Source: an uncultured Paracoccaceae bacterium
Lineage (GTDB): Bacteria; Pseudomonadota; Alphaproteobacteria; Rhodobacterales; Rhodobacteraceae
Direction of reading: 5' to 3'
Length of the DNA stretch: 64,000 nt
NCBI GenBank assembly: GCA_947492475.1
Contig: CANLNM010000012.1
Coordinates: forward strand, 1-64,000
Positions 9,934 to 18,929 of the stretch are shown in pieces. The notes beneath the pieces are model-generated. The model saw only the letters and a list, made by a program, of their open reading frames with translations. It was not told the origin of the DNA and did not search any database. A program made the position numbers and the translations under genes. The first letter of the stretch is position 1. Each line of letters starts with the position of its first letter.

Positions 9934-10824
9934 TTACACCACCAGCGACAGATGTTTGTCCGACACTTTGATATCCGCCAATGTGCCCCAGTCAAAAGGC
10001 AAAAAATCCTGTTCGATCCCGTCCGCAAATATCACCCCGCCTTCGTTGATCCGGGATGTGATCCTCAGGTCGTGATCCACGCCAATTTCGCCCGCCGATA
10101 TGGCGCATCCCGATGTTTTACTGGGCCAGGGTTCCCGTGCAAAAAACGCGGCGCGGTCGGTTTCGGGTTTGATATCGATCGCGCGGTGGGTCGATGTCAT
10201 GATGGATTTGGCCCATCCAGTCAGGCCCGTGCCTGTTGCAACGATCATGCCGCTGGACGATTGGAACTCTTCTTGTTGATCAAACTGAACGACATATCGC
10301 GCCGATTGGTGGGATCTGTGACCGATAAACAGTTCATTCAGCGCCAACAGCGATTGCCCGGCCCCAACCTGCGCCTGCACCATCGTGCGGTGTTGGATAT
10401 CAACATCCTGATGCGCGGCCCGTTTCAAAAGTTGCGGCAATTGCGCGGTATTGTGGCGGGTTAACACACCCTCTGATGCGGTCAGGTCAGGGGATACCCC
10501 AATCACGGGCTGCCCATCCAGATATTTGGCAAGGTTCGCAACCAAACCATCCTGACCAATCGGCACGATGATATCCTGAGGTCCAAACAAGAACCTGTTC
10601 AGGTCCGCCCGGCTGACATGCGCAAAGGACCACTCGGCCGGGACCGCCTGTTTGGCGGCGTTCAAAGCAGAGGTTTGCAGCGCATCGCGCATTTCCAATT
10701 CCGCCAGACTTTGCTGACGAGATTGTAGAAAAAACTCGGCTTGGCCCCGCGTGCCGTGTTTGGCCAATAGCGACGCATATTCAGTCTCTCGGCTGATCAG
10801 AACGACACGCGGGTTCAGGCTCAT
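9934..10824 (-). CDS. NAD-kinase-like protein
   Basis: A 296-residue protein with the ATP-NAD kinase fold. Residues 85-93 (IIVPIGQDG) match the GGDG phosphate-binding loop with Gln in place of the second Gly. ALNELFIG at 161-168 contains the conserved NE pair that binds the nicotinamide ribose in NAD kinases, and SSSGMIVATGTGLTGW (189-204) is the second conserved region. It probably phosphorylates NAD(H) or a related nucleotide, or only senses it; activity is inferred. The ATG lies one base after the SPFH stop, so the two genes are tightly coupled, and both follow the NrtR-like gene. It is unlikely to be the housekeeping kinase given its divergent N-terminus. Confidence 0.75.
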   Translation of the reverse strand: MSLNPRVVLISRETEYASLLAKHGTRGQAEFFLQSRQQSLAELEMRDALQTSALNAAKQAVPAEWSFAHVSRADLNRFLFGPQDIIVPIGQDGLVANLAKYLDGQPVIGVSPDLTASEGVLTRHNTAQLPQLLKRAAHQDVDIQHRTMVQAQVGAGQSLLALNELFIGHRSHQSARYVVQFDQQEEFQSSSGMIVATGTGLTGWAKSIMTSTHRAIDIKPETDRAAFFAREPWPSKTSGCAISAGEIGVDHDLRITSRINEGGVIFADGIEQDFLPFDWGTLADIKVSDKHLSLVV

Positions 10825-10825
10825 C

Positions 10826-11845
10826 TCACTTCTCCTGGGGTTGTGGGTTCATGAACAATTTGGCCTGCTGAACCAGACCTGCCAGCATGTCGGGGCTGAC
10901 ATTCAAACTGTCAATTTTCTGCAACTTGCCGGCAAATTCCTGAGCCGCAAGGGCAAACATAACCGCAGGAGGAACATCAGAGATGGCGGCCATACGCGCC
11001 TTTTCCATATCCGCTGCGGCCTGTTCAACCGCCCGAATGCGTCTGGCTTCTGCCTCAGCGCCGATGATCTTGGCGTCGCTTTCGGCTTCGACCATGATGC
11101 GTTTGGCGGCCACTTTGGCTTCGGCTTCGGACCGGGCGTTATCGTCTTCGCGCGCAATCAGTTCCTTGCGCTGTGTCGCCAGCTCAATCTGGTTTTGCAG
11201 CTCATTTTCAGCAATGGCGCGTTCTTTGTCGACCGCCAAAGCCCGCCGCGAAAAGGTCGCTTCGTCGGCCTTTTGCTGCAAACTTTCAAAGGTTGGCGCC
11301 TGCAATGCGCGGGACAATTCGGAACTGGGCGACAGGGCAGAAACACGAATGCTCACTACCTCTAGGCCCATGGCGTCCACGGTCGGATCCGCCGCAAACC
11401 CCGCCGCAAGCGCAGTCTGAACCGGCGATAATCCGGCCTCTAGCAGATCCCGGACACCTTTGTCCTTTAGGTAGCCGTCGCCAAATTCACGCACCAATCC
11501 GGTCAGGACAGATTTGATCTGTTCCTCTGGCTTGCCCAATCGCACGCCTTTGTTGACATCTATGCCAAAATCGACCCGTTCGCCCAGCCGATCCGCATCG
11601 CCTACACGCCAGATCACCGACCCTTGGATGGCCAGATCCTGATAATCCGAAGATTGACCTTTGATCATGAAAATCAGTTCCCGATCATTCATTGGGATTT
11701 CGCTAAGCGAGGCCCCGTTGGGGGCATACCAGAATGACAACCCACGCCCGGATTTGGCCAGTTTCCCTTTGCGGAAATACCGGATGTATTGCGAAGATTC
11801 TGCCCGCAATTGATTTGCAAGGATGTAACGTTTGACCTGTGCCAT
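10826..11845 (-). CDS. SPFH/band-7 domain protein
   Basis: A stomatin/prohibitin-like scaffold of 339 residues. The start MAQVKRYILANQL at 11845 has GAGGAG upstream; the longer frame overlaps the Nudix gene and is spurious. A band-7 domain spans about 20-190 (WRVGDADRLGERVDFGIDV, then GLEVVSIRVSALSPSSEL), followed by a long charged coiled coil at about 200-290 rich in Ala, Glu and Lys, and a short hydrophobic-containing C-terminus. No strong N-terminal membrane helix is seen, so it may associate peripherally. It sits between the NrtR-like regulator (4-base gap) and the NAD-kinase-like gene, a cassette that implies a role tied to pyridine nucleotides. Confidence 0.85.
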   Translation of the reverse strand: MAQVKRYILANQLRAESSQYIRYFRKGKLAKSGRGLSFWYAPNGASLSEIPMNDRELIFMIKGQSSDYQDLAIQGSVIWRVGDADRLGERVDFGIDVNKGVRLGKPEEQIKSVLTGLVREFGDGYLKDKGVRDLLEAGLSPVQTALAAGFAADPTVDAMGLEVVSIRVSALSPSSELSRALQAPTFESLQQKADEATFSRRALAVDKERAIAENELQNQIELATQRKELIAREDDNARSEAEAKVAAKRIMVEAESDAKIIGAEAEARRIRAVEQAAADMEKARMAAISDVPPAVMFALAAQEFAGKLQKIDSLNVSPDMLAGLVQQAKLFMNPQPQEK

Positions 11846-11849
11846 GGTT

Positions 11850-12524
11850 CTACTCCTCTGGCTTAACTTGGTAAAATTCAGCGGGGCGATAGGCACCGCC
11901 TGTTTCGAATACGCCGGTTGGACGGATAAATCCGCGATCCAGCAATTTCCGGCGAAATGGGGGTTTTTTGAGGGGACGGCCGAGGATGGCTTCGTGGACC
12001 TCTTGGACGTCGCGCAGGGTAAAACGCGTATCAAGCAAGGCAAATCCAATGCGGGAATAATCGAGTTTTCCGCGCAATCGCTGAACCACATCCCCCAAGA
12101 TGTTTGCGTGATCAAAGGCCAGCGACATGGACACCCCGTTGCGTTGCACAACCGCGTCCTGACCTGCGACATGCGGGTCGTTGACGATCACATCTGCCAA
12201 ATCCGCCTCTTGCAATAAATGCGCAGGACACAGCGCCAGATAAACGATGGAGATGACACGCCCCCTTGGGTCGCGATCCACCGCGCCATAGGTGGCAAGC
12301 TGTTCAAAATGAACGTTTTCCAGCCCAACTTTGTCGCGCAGAACCCGATCAACCGTGGTTTCCAGCGATTGATCGACATGCACAAACCCGCCGGGCATGG
12401 CCCAGCCAGACACGCCGTTTTGATCCCGCTCGACCAGCAGCACTTTCAGCTGGCCTTGGACAACGGTCATAATCGCGAGGTCAACCGCAACGCTGGGTTT
12501 GTCGTATTTGTTCAGGGTGCTCAT
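11850..12524 (-). CDS. NrtR-like Nudix transcriptional regulator
   Basis: A 224-residue protein with an N-terminal Nudix fold (about 12-140) and a C-terminal winged-helix domain (about 150-224, including the FTLRDVQEVHEAILG recognition region). This architecture defines NrtR, a repressor of NAD metabolism genes that binds ADP-ribose. The Nudix box begins GGFVHVDQSLE but its catalytic REUXEE core reads RVLRDK (60-65), so three acidic positions are lost or changed and hydrolysis is unlikely. First gene of a three-gene operon with the SPFH and NAD-kinase-like genes. A palindrome at 12545-12561 just upstream is a candidate autoregulatory operator. Confidence 0.85.
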   Translation of the reverse strand: MSTLNKYDKPSVAVDLAIMTVVQGQLKVLLVERDQNGVSGWAMPGGFVHVDQSLETTVDRVLRDKVGLENVHFEQLATYGAVDRDPRGRVISIVYLALCPAHLLQEADLADVIVNDPHVAGQDAVVQRNGVSMSLAFDHANILGDVVQRLRGKLDYSRIGFALLDTRFTLRDVQEVHEAILGRPLKKPPFRRKLLDRGFIRPTGVFETGGAYRPAEFYQVKPEE

Positions 12525-12544
12525 AACTAATATCCATTTAAGTT

Positions 12545-12561
12545 ATATCCATATAGGATAT
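12545..12561. promoter_or_regulatory. Candidate NrtR-like operator
   Basis: ATATCC-ATATA-GGATAT is a 6-bp inverted repeat with an AT-only centre, 21 bases upstream of the Nudix regulator start. The left half ATATCCAT also occurs at 12530-12537, between the palindrome and the ATG, giving a directly repeated half-site. The position suits autorepression of the three-gene operon. No binding data; inferred from symmetry and position. Confidence 0.45.
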
Positions 12562-12838
12562 TACATTTCAGGAAGTCAAACACTTTCGATAGAAAATGAT
12601 CCGCCAGCCGTCTGGTGCCAGTCCCAGACACCGCCCCCACGGGTCAAATCACGCCCAAAACCCTGACAGACATGTTAGCGCTAAGGTTCAATTCAGCCGT
12701 TTTATAACCGTCGCTGCGACATAATAGTTTGCTATAAAAAACAGTGACATTTGCCTTGATCCAAAGGTGATTTTCGTGATTCCGGTTGCTATTTTTGATG
12801 GGTCCAATAAGTAGTCGTCCAACGGACAGCACTTGGAA
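12562..12838. other. Divergent spacer between the NrtR-like operon and bioB
   Basis: Together with the two palindromes at its ends this forms a 328-base divergent control region. I see no gene in it. I looked for the alphaproteobacterial BioR box (TTATAGATAA type) and did not find a good match. Confidence 0.4.
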
Positions 12839-12854
12839 ATAATATTGATATTAT
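12839..12854. promoter_or_regulatory. AT-rich inverted repeat over the bioB start codon
   Basis: ATAATAT-TG-ATATTAT is a perfect 7-bp inverted repeat with a 2-base centre. It ends within the bioB ATG and follows the GGAAA ribosome binding site. It could be a repressor site or could fold to limit initiation; with AU pairs only and a 2-base loop, protein binding is the better guess. Confidence 0.4.
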
Positions 12855-13833
12855 GGAAAACACCTCCTCTAAATGGACCCAAGAGTCCGCGCGCGCCATC
12901 TATGATCTGCCATTGATGGATCTGCTTTTTCGGGCTCAAACAGTTCATCGTCAGAACTTTGACCCCAACAAAGTCCAGACCTCAAAGCTGCTATCGATCA
13001 AAACTGGCGGCTGTGCAGAAGATTGCGCCTATTGTTCGCAATCCGCCCGCAATGGATCAAAACTGACCGCGTCCAAACTGATCGAAGTGCAGCGCGTTCT
13101 GACAGAAGCCCGCAAAGCCAAAGATGGCGGCGCAACCCGTTTCTGCATGGGGGCCGCGTGGCGGGAACCCAAAGACCGCGACATGGATGCGCTGGTGGCG
13201 ATGGTCGAAGGTGTGCGCGAAATGGGCATGGAAACCTGCATGACCCTGGGCATGTTGGACGACAACCAAGTGATCAAACTGCGCGATGCGGGTCTGGATT
13301 ATTACAACCACAATATCGACACGTCTGAACGCTATTATTCCGAAGTGATCACCACCCGCACCTTTGCGGATCGGATCGACACGATGAACCGGGTCCAAAA
13401 TGCCGGGATCAAGGTCTGTTCCGGTGGTATTCTGGGCATGGGCGAGCAAAACCAAGACCGCGTGGATATGCTGGTCACATTGGCCAATCTGGCGCCTGCG
13501 CCGGATTCCGTGCCGATCAACATGTTGATGCCCCAAGAGGACACACCGCTGGCGGATGCCAAACCAATCGACCCGATCGACTTTGTGCGGGTGATTGCAT
13601 TGGCGCGGATCATGATGCCGAAATCTTATGTGCGTCTGTCCGCTGGTCGCAGCGAAATGTCCGATGAATTGCAGGCCATGTGTTTTCTGGCCGGTGCAAA
13701 TTCGATCTTTGTTGGGGAAACCCTGCTGACCGCAGAAAACCCAGAAGAAGACACAGATGCCGTTCTGTTCGCCAAATTGGGCATTCAGGCCGAAACCCCA
13801 GAGGATCACGCCTGCCCCGAAGTTGCCGAATGA
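12853..13833 (+). CDS. bioB: Biotin synthase
   Basis: Radical-SAM enzyme that inserts sulfur into dethiobiotin, the last step of biotin synthesis. Length is 326 residues. The [4Fe-4S] motif CAEDCAYC has its cysteines at 54, 58 and 61, and [11 protein letters not shown] is the later conserved segment; [12 protein letters not shown] contains the arginine that ligates the [2Fe-2S] cluster. First gene of a six-gene operon. Its stop overlaps the bioF start by four bases (ATGA). Confidence 0.97.
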   Translation: MENTSSKWTQESARAIYDLPLMDLLFRAQTVHRQNFDPNKVQTSKLLSIKTGGCAEDCAYCSQSARNGSKLTASKLIEVQRVLTEARKAKDGGATRFCMGAAWREPKDRDMDALVAMVEGVREMGMETCMTLGMLDDNQVIKLRDAGLDYYNHNIDTSERYYSEVITTRTFADRIDTMNRVQNAGIKVCSGGILGMGEQNQDRVDMLVTLANLAPAPDSVPINMLMPQEDTPLADAKPIDPIDFVRVIALARIMMPKSYVRLSAGRSEMSDELQAMCFLAGANSIFVGETLLTAENPEEDTDAVLFAKLGIQAETPEDHACPEVAE

Positions 13834-14963
13834 AGGCATTGGAACGACTGAAATCCATGCTCGAAACGCTGGAAACCCGACATCGCCGACGGGTTCTGGC
13901 ACCTTCACAGGGCTTGGATTTCGCCTCCAATGACTATCTGGGGTTAACCCATTCCCCCGCGCTAAAGGCCGCCGCGCAGGCCGCACTTGATCGTGATGTT
14001 CCGTTGGGGTCAGGCGGGTCGCGTTTGCTGCGCGGCAATCACCCCGAACACCAAAGATTAGAACAAGAAGCCGCCGCATTTTTTGATGCCGAGGCATGTC
14101 TGTTTATGGGCGGTGGGTTTCAGGCCAATCAGGCGATATTTTCCACATTGCCCGCGGCTGAGGATTTGATCCTGCATGATACGTTGGTCCATGCCAGCGC
14201 CCATGAAGGCATGCGGATTGGGCGGGCTCAGACCCACAGCTTTGCCCATAATGATGTGGCTGACGCGCGACGTGTTTTGACCGAATGGCGCAGCAATGGC
14301 GGCACAGGTCAAATCTGGATCGCCGTCGAAAGCGTCTATTCCATGGAAGGCGACATCGCCCCATTGGTGGAATTGTCCGAACTGGCCGTGGCGCATGACG
14401 CGATTTTGGTGATCGACGAAGCCCACGCCACCGGCATCCTTGGCCCCCATGGGCGCGGGTTGTCCCATGGTTTGGCGGCAGAAACACTGACACTACATAC
14501 CTGCGGCAAGGGACTTGGCGTGGCGGGTGGTTTGATCTGCGGATCGCAGGTGTTGATCGACACATTGGTCAACCGCGCCCGTCCGTTTATTTTTGCCACA
14601 GCCCCGTCCCCGTTTAACGCCGCATTGGTGCGGGCAGTGTTGGACATGTTGCAAACGGATACATCCCTTGTGGAAATGGCCCGTGATCGCATCCAATTCG
14701 CCCATACCGAGGCAGCCGCGCATGGCATCCCGCAATCCGCGCTAAAATCGCAGATCATTCCGGTGATCCTGGGGGATGATGCGCGCACCCTGAAACAGGC
14801 CGCTGCGCTACAGGGCCAAGGGTTTGACATTCGCGGCATTCGCCCCCCGACCGTTGCGCGCGGGACATCCCGGTTGCGGATCTGCATCACTGGAAATGTG
14901 CAAAAACCTGACATTTCGGCCCTATTTCAGGCCCTGTCTGATCTACAAAAGGAAGCGGCATGA
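13830..14963 (+). CDS. bioF: 8-amino-7-oxononanoate synthase
   Basis: PLP enzyme condensing pimeloyl-ACP with alanine, the first ring-assembly step of biotin synthesis. The start [15 protein letters not shown] at 13830 overlaps bioB by four bases and gives 377 residues. Typical alpha-oxoamine synthase motifs are present: FASNDYLGL near the N-terminus, [32 protein letters not shown], and [12 protein letters not shown] with the PLP lysine. The stop overlaps the bioD ATG. Confidence 0.96.
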   Translation: MKALERLKSMLETLETRHRRRVLAPSQGLDFASNDYLGLTHSPALKAAAQAALDRDVPLGSGGSRLLRGNHPEHQRLEQEAAAFFDAEACLFMGGGFQANQAIFSTLPAAEDLILHDTLVHASAHEGMRIGRAQTHSFAHNDVADARRVLTEWRSNGGTGQIWIAVESVYSMEGDIAPLVELSELAVAHDAILVIDEAHATGILGPHGRGLSHGLAAETLTLHTCGKGLGVAGGLICGSQVLIDTLVNRARPFIFATAPSPFNAALVRAVLDMLQTDTSLVEMARDRIQFAHTEAAAHGIPQSALKSQIIPVILGDDARTLKQAAALQGQGFDIRGIRPPTVARGTSRLRICITGNVQKPDISALFQALSDLQKEAA

Positions 14964-15580
14964 GCGCTTTGATTGTGACCGGAACCGATACTGGTATTGG
15001 CAAAACCGTCTTTGCCGCAGGGCTGACCGCGGCCTTGGGCGCGCGCTATTGGAAACCGGTGCAATCCGGGCTTGAGGATGCGACAGATACACAAATCGTC
15101 CAATCCCTGTCCGGCGCAGAGGTCCTGCCGGAAACTTATCGTTTGAATATGCCCGCCTCACCGCATTTATCCGCCGAAGATATGGGCATGCAGATCAACC
15201 TATCCGATTTGGCCCTGCCCCAGATTGACGGACCGTTGGTGGTCGAAGGCGCGGGGGGCATCATGGTGCCGCTCAATCGAGACCAGTATTTTCTGGACCT
15301 GTTTGTGCAATGGCAGGCCCCGGTGATTTTGGTCGCGCGCACGCAGCTGGGCACGATCAATCACACGACATTATCCCTGATGGCGCTGCGCGGGGCGGGT
15401 TGTTCTATCGCTGGCGTGGTGTTTGTCGGTGAGGCTGAACCGGATGTTGAACAAACCATCGTTCAAATGAGCAAAGTCAAGCATCTGGGTCGATTGCCCC
15501 ACATACCCAACCTGAATCAGACCACATTGTTGGACGCCTTTGACGCCATTGACACCGACACGATCCGGAGCTTTCTGTGA
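14960..15580 (+). CDS. bioD: Dethiobiotin synthetase
   Basis: ATP-dependent carboxylase that closes the ureido ring of dethiobiotin. The 206-residue protein starts [20 protein letters not shown], which contains the P-loop GTDTGIGKT, and VVEGAGGIMVPLN is the second conserved block. WKPVQSG binds the substrate. It overlaps bioF by four bases at its start and bioA by four bases at its end, so coupling is tight. Confidence 0.96.
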   Translation: MSALIVTGTDTGIGKTVFAAGLTAALGARYWKPVQSGLEDATDTQIVQSLSGAEVLPETYRLNMPASPHLSAEDMGMQINLSDLALPQIDGPLVVEGAGGIMVPLNRDQYFLDLFVQWQAPVILVARTQLGTINHTTLSLMALRGAGCSIAGVVFVGEAEPDVEQTIVQMSKVKHLGRLPHIPNLNQTTLLDAFDAIDTDTIRSFL

Positions 15581-16860
15581 CCCCGCTGGACTTTGATGCG
15601 CGCCATTTGTGGCACCCTTATACCAATGTGCTGGATCCCGGTCCGATGCATCTGATCACACATGCCGATGGGGTGATGCTGACCCGCGACGATGGCGGGC
15701 AGATGATTGATGCGATGTCGTCGTGGTGGTGTGCGGTGCATGGCCATAACCATCCGTCAATCGTTGGTGCGATGCAGGACCAAATAGGCCAGATGCCCCA
15801 TGTGATGTTTGGCGGTCTGACCCATAACCCGGCCATTGAATTGGGGCGTCGTTTGGTGGATTTGCTGCCAAAGGGGCTGGACCGGATATTTTATTGCGAC
15901 AGCGGATCGGTTTCGATCGAAGTTGCGCTGAAAATGGCGGTCCAATACCAAAAGGCGATGGGCCACGAAAACCGCGTCGAATTTGCCACCATTCGCGGCG
16001 GCTATCATGGCGACACATGGAAAGCGATGAGCGTCTGCGATCCGGTAAATGGCATGCATGGGTTGTTTCGCGGGGCGCTATCCGTCCAGCATTTTCTGCC
16101 CCGCCCCCCGATTACGATTGCGCAGGACTGGTCTGATGATCCGGCGGTCAACGGGCTTGGCGCGTTGCAACACTTGCTGGACACCAAAGGTACGCAGATC
16201 GCGGCATTGATCATTGAACCCGTCGTTCAGGGCGCGGGCGGGATGTATTTCTATCACCCCAACTGGCTGAAACAGGCGCGGGATATGTGCAAAGCCCACG
16301 GCGTGTTGATGATTTTGGATGAAATCGCCACTGGGTTTGGCCGCACGGGCAAATTGTTTGCGATGGACCATGCCGACATCGTCCCTGACATCATTTGTCT
16401 GGGCAAGGCGCTGACCGGCGGTCACATCAGCATGGCCACCACCGTCGCCACCGAAACGGTCGCACGCGGCATCGGCGAAAGCGACGCCAGCGTTCTGATG
16501 CATGGCCCCACCTATATGGCCAATCCACTGGCCTGCGCGGCGGCCACAGCCAGTCTGGATCTGATTGCGGCGGGCCATTGGCGCACCCAAGTCAGCGCCA
16601 TCGCGGACCAGATGACACAGGAACTGGCCCTTGCCCGCAAATTGCCCCGCGTCAAAGATGTGCGGGTTCTGGGCGCCATTGGCGTGATCGAAATGCACGA
16701 CTGGGTTGATCCGTCGGTGGCCCATCAAATGGCCCCACAAACCGGGGTCTGGTTGCGCCCCTTTGCCCAAAATATTTACTGCATGCCCCCCTATGTCATT
16801 TCCAGCGATCAACTCAGCCAAGTCACCGCCGCCATGGTTTCTTTGGCCAAAGGCATGTGA
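15577..16860 (+). CDS. bioA: Adenosylmethionine-8-amino-7-oxononanoate aminotransferase
   Basis: PLP aminotransferase making 7,8-diaminononanoate with SAM as amino donor. Starts with GTG at 15577, overlapping the bioD stop; 427 residues. Motifs include HLWHPYTN at the N-terminus, SSWWCAVHGHNHP, FYCDSGSVSIEVALKMA, DEIATGFGRTGKLFA and LGKALTGGH with the PLP lysine. HPYTNVL and the WW pair are typical of BioA rather than general class III aminotransferases. Confidence 0.96.
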   Translation: MTPLDFDARHLWHPYTNVLDPGPMHLITHADGVMLTRDDGGQMIDAMSSWWCAVHGHNHPSIVGAMQDQIGQMPHVMFGGLTHNPAIELGRRLVDLLPKGLDRIFYCDSGSVSIEVALKMAVQYQKAMGHENRVEFATIRGGYHGDTWKAMSVCDPVNGMHGLFRGALSVQHFLPRPPITIAQDWSDDPAVNGLGALQHLLDTKGTQIAALIIEPVVQGAGGMYFYHPNWLKQARDMCKAHGVLMILDEIATGFGRTGKLFAMDHADIVPDIICLGKALTGGHISMATTVATETVARGIGESDASVLMHGPTYMANPLACAAATASLDLIAAGHWRTQVSAIADQMTQELALARKLPRVKDVRVLGAIGVIEMHDWVDPSVAHQMAPQTGVWLRPFAQNIYCMPPYVISSDQLSQVTAAMVSLAKGM

Positions 16861-17480
16861 TGAAACATCATTGGTTGTCCCGATCTGATTCAGCAGATGT
16901 GCTGGTTGTGTTTGGCGGTTGGGCGCTTGGCGAGGATGCGTTTAATTGCCTGATCTGTGATCGGGATGTGTTGCTGGTTGAGGATTACACGCAGCTTGAT
17001 AACCCCTTGGAAATGCTGGCACATTATGATCGCGTCGACATGCTTGGATTTTCCTTTGGCGTGGCCTCGATGGTGCATTGGCTGGCGCAATCTGGGGTGC
17101 AACCCGCCCGGTTAATCGCCGTGGCAGGCACGCTATCACCCGCAGATGATCAGCATGGAATTGCGCCGGGTCTGATCCGCGCCACGGCGGATCAGCTGAC
17201 GGAACACAGCTTTGCGAAATTTTGCCGCCGGGCTGGGCTGGTGACGCGGCCGCCGGTGATTGATATCCACGCCGCACAGGCCGAATTACACGCGGTGATC
17301 CGCCGCGGACCTGCGCCAAACCTGCATTTTGATCGCATCTGGATCCCGCAACAGGACCGGATCATTCCCACCCGCGCCCAAGAAACCGCTTGGAAACCCC
17401 AACAACACGTCGTTCAGCGCCTTCAGGCCCCGCATATCCCGTTTCAAGCGGGCCAGAACTGGGCGGATTGGATCGTCTGA
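16857..17480 (+). CDS. bioG: Pimeloyl-ACP methyl ester esterase, BioG family
   Basis: BioG hydrolyses pimeloyl-ACP methyl ester to release pimeloyl-ACP, replacing BioH in lineages that lack it. The 207-residue protein has VVFGGWALGEDAF near the N-terminus, the nucleophile elbow GFSFG, and the later IWIPQQDRIIP and AGQNWADWI segments of the DUF452 family. The start can be GTG (16857) or the following ATG (16860); either overlaps or abuts the bioA stop. Its stop overlaps the bioC start, which pairs methyltransferase and esterase in one operon. Confidence 0.9.
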   Translation: MMKHHWLSRSDSADVLVVFGGWALGEDAFNCLICDRDVLLVEDYTQLDNPLEMLAHYDRVDMLGFSFGVASMVHWLAQSGVQPARLIAVAGTLSPADDQHGIAPGLIRATADQLTEHSFAKFCRRAGLVTRPPVIDIHAAQAELHAVIRRGPAPNLHFDRIWIPQQDRIIPTRAQETAWKPQQHVVQRLQAPHIPFQAGQNWADWIV

Positions 17481-18235
17481 TGGACCCGCTTTCCAAACGT
17501 GTGCAACGCAGTTTCAGCCGCAGCTTTGACACCTATCACGATGCGGCCAGCCAACAGGCCTGGATCGCAAACAAGCTGGTTCAGGAATTGCACGATCACG
17601 GCGCGCCGACGCATTTTCAATCCGCCTTTGAACTGGGGGCAGGCACGGGTCACCTGACGCAACAGCTGTGCAACCAGTTTGAAATCACGCAGTTCACCGT
17701 CAATGATCTATCCCCCGAAGCCAAAGCCACAGCGCAGCAAGCCGGGGCAGATTTTTTGTGTGGGGATGCGCGGTCGATCAGCTGGCCCCAGAATTTGGAC
17801 CTGATCGCGTCTGCGTCGATGATCCAATGGATGTCCGACCCGGCGGCGTTTTTACAACAGGCGGCCTCTGCGCTTGCGACGGATGGATGGCTGGCGATTT
17901 CGGGGTTTGGCCCAGCGCAATATCGTGAATTGCACCGCGTCGGATCAACGGCCATGGCCCCCGGCCTGATGCATCCAACGCAAATGGCCGAGGCCGTCAA
18001 AGACCGGCTAGACATCATCGCCATTGGCCAAAGCATCAACACATTGTCGTTTGAAACCCCGCGCGACGTGCTAAAACATTTGCGCAAAACCGGGGTGAAC
18101 GGACGGGCGCAATCCACATGGACCAAATCCCGACTGGCCGCGTTCAGCGACGTCTATAAATCCCTGTTTGCGGATGAAAATGGCGTGTCGCTGACCTATA
18201 ATCCGACCTGGATCATTGCCCGCAAATCCCGGTAA
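17480..18235 (+). CDS. bioC: Malonyl-ACP O-methyltransferase
   Basis: SAM methyltransferase that masks malonyl-ACP as a methyl ester so that fatty-acid synthase can build the pimeloyl chain. The start MDPLSKRVQRSFSRSFDTYH at 17480 overlaps the bioG stop by one base and gives 251 residues; the longer frame lies within bioG. FELGAGTGHLTQQL is SAM motif I, and SASMIQWMSDPAAFL is the BioC-typical post-II region. Last gene of the biotin operon; no clear terminator follows before the convergent RidA gene. Confidence 0.94.
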   Translation: MDPLSKRVQRSFSRSFDTYHDAASQQAWIANKLVQELHDHGAPTHFQSAFELGAGTGHLTQQLCNQFEITQFTVNDLSPEAKATAQQAGADFLCGDARSISWPQNLDLIASASMIQWMSDPAAFLQQAASALATDGWLAISGFGPAQYRELHRVGSTAMAPGLMHPTQMAEAVKDRLDIIAIGQSINTLSFETPRDVLKHLRKTGVNGRAQSTWTKSRLAAFSDVYKSLFADENGVSLTYNPTWIIARKSR

Positions 18236-18282
18236 TCGACCGCCCAAACCATGCGGGACGGCCGCGTGTTTATATGTCGCAA

Positions 18283-18633
18283 TTACGCACATGCGGCGGT
18301 GACGATGAATTCCACTTTGAAATCTGGCGTGGCCAGTTTTGCTTCGCCACAAGCGCGCGCAGCAGCGTGACCAGCCGGTACCCAAGCGTCGTAAACTTCG
18401 TTCATGGCTGCAAAATCAGCCATGTCGGCCAACCAAATGGTGACCTGCAACAGACGGGTTTTGTCGACACCAACTTCGGCCAACAAAGTGTCGATTTTGT
18501 CTAGGCAATCCTGCGTTTGTTGCGCAACGCTGGCACCCGCCGTGCCAACCTGACCTGCCAGATAAATCGTATCACCATGGGTGACGATCTGGCTCATGCG
18601 GGGGCCGACATGATGTCGTTTAATCTCTGCCAT
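18283..18633 (-). CDS. RidA/YjgF/Rid family protein
   Basis: Probable enamine/imine deaminase of 116 residues, near the usual 115-130. Family features are GDTIYLAGQVG (19-29), the central LADMADFAAMNEVYDAW and the C-terminal VEFIVTAACA; an arginine lies in AARACGEAKL where RidA proteins keep their catalytic Arg. It is convergent with bioC and apparently monocistronic. Which Rid subgroup it belongs to cannot be settled by eye. Confidence 0.88.
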   Translation of the reverse strand: MAEIKRHHVGPRMSQIVTHGDTIYLAGQVGTAGASVAQQTQDCLDKIDTLLAEVGVDKTRLLQVTIWLADMADFAAMNEVYDAWVPAGHAAARACGEAKLATPDFKVEFIVTAACA

Positions 18634-18873
18634 TTGGGGAATTCCTCTGTTTGTTCAGCAATGCTGCATCGATAAAAAAGTGTGACCGGTCAGGATCGCC
18701 CCGACGCACACCCGATTGATAAGTTTTGAATACAGCTAATTTCTGCAATGACCATCATTTATTCAATGTCTGATTTGCGATCCCAGCATCGAACCTGCGG
18801 CGGGCCCCTGTTGCCCCTTATTTTGCCGATCCGACAAACGATCAAAATGTTACAGACCTGTCGCAAATTCCTA

Positions 18874-18891
18874 ATTTCGAAAAACCGAAAT
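18874..18891. promoter_or_regulatory. Inverted repeat upstream of phnM
   Basis: ATTTCG-AAAAAC-CGAAAT, 6-bp arms with a 6-base spacer, sits a few bases upstream of the first possible phnM start. The 296-base gap (18634-18929) otherwise shows nothing recognisable. It may be an operator; low confidence. Confidence 0.3.
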
Positions 18892-18929
18892 GTGGTGATA
18901 TGTATGGGATCGCAACGCGAGTATTGGTC

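Noticed and set aside
12525-12852. A BioR box or a biotin riboswitch before bioB
   Set aside because: No TTATAGATAA-type match was found, and no biotin-binding riboswitch class is established to justify the call.
13057-14097. A 346-codon minus-strand frame opposite bioB and bioF
   Set aside because: Its His/Arg/Gln-rich composition is that of an antisense shadow; bioB and bioF are unmistakable on the other strand.
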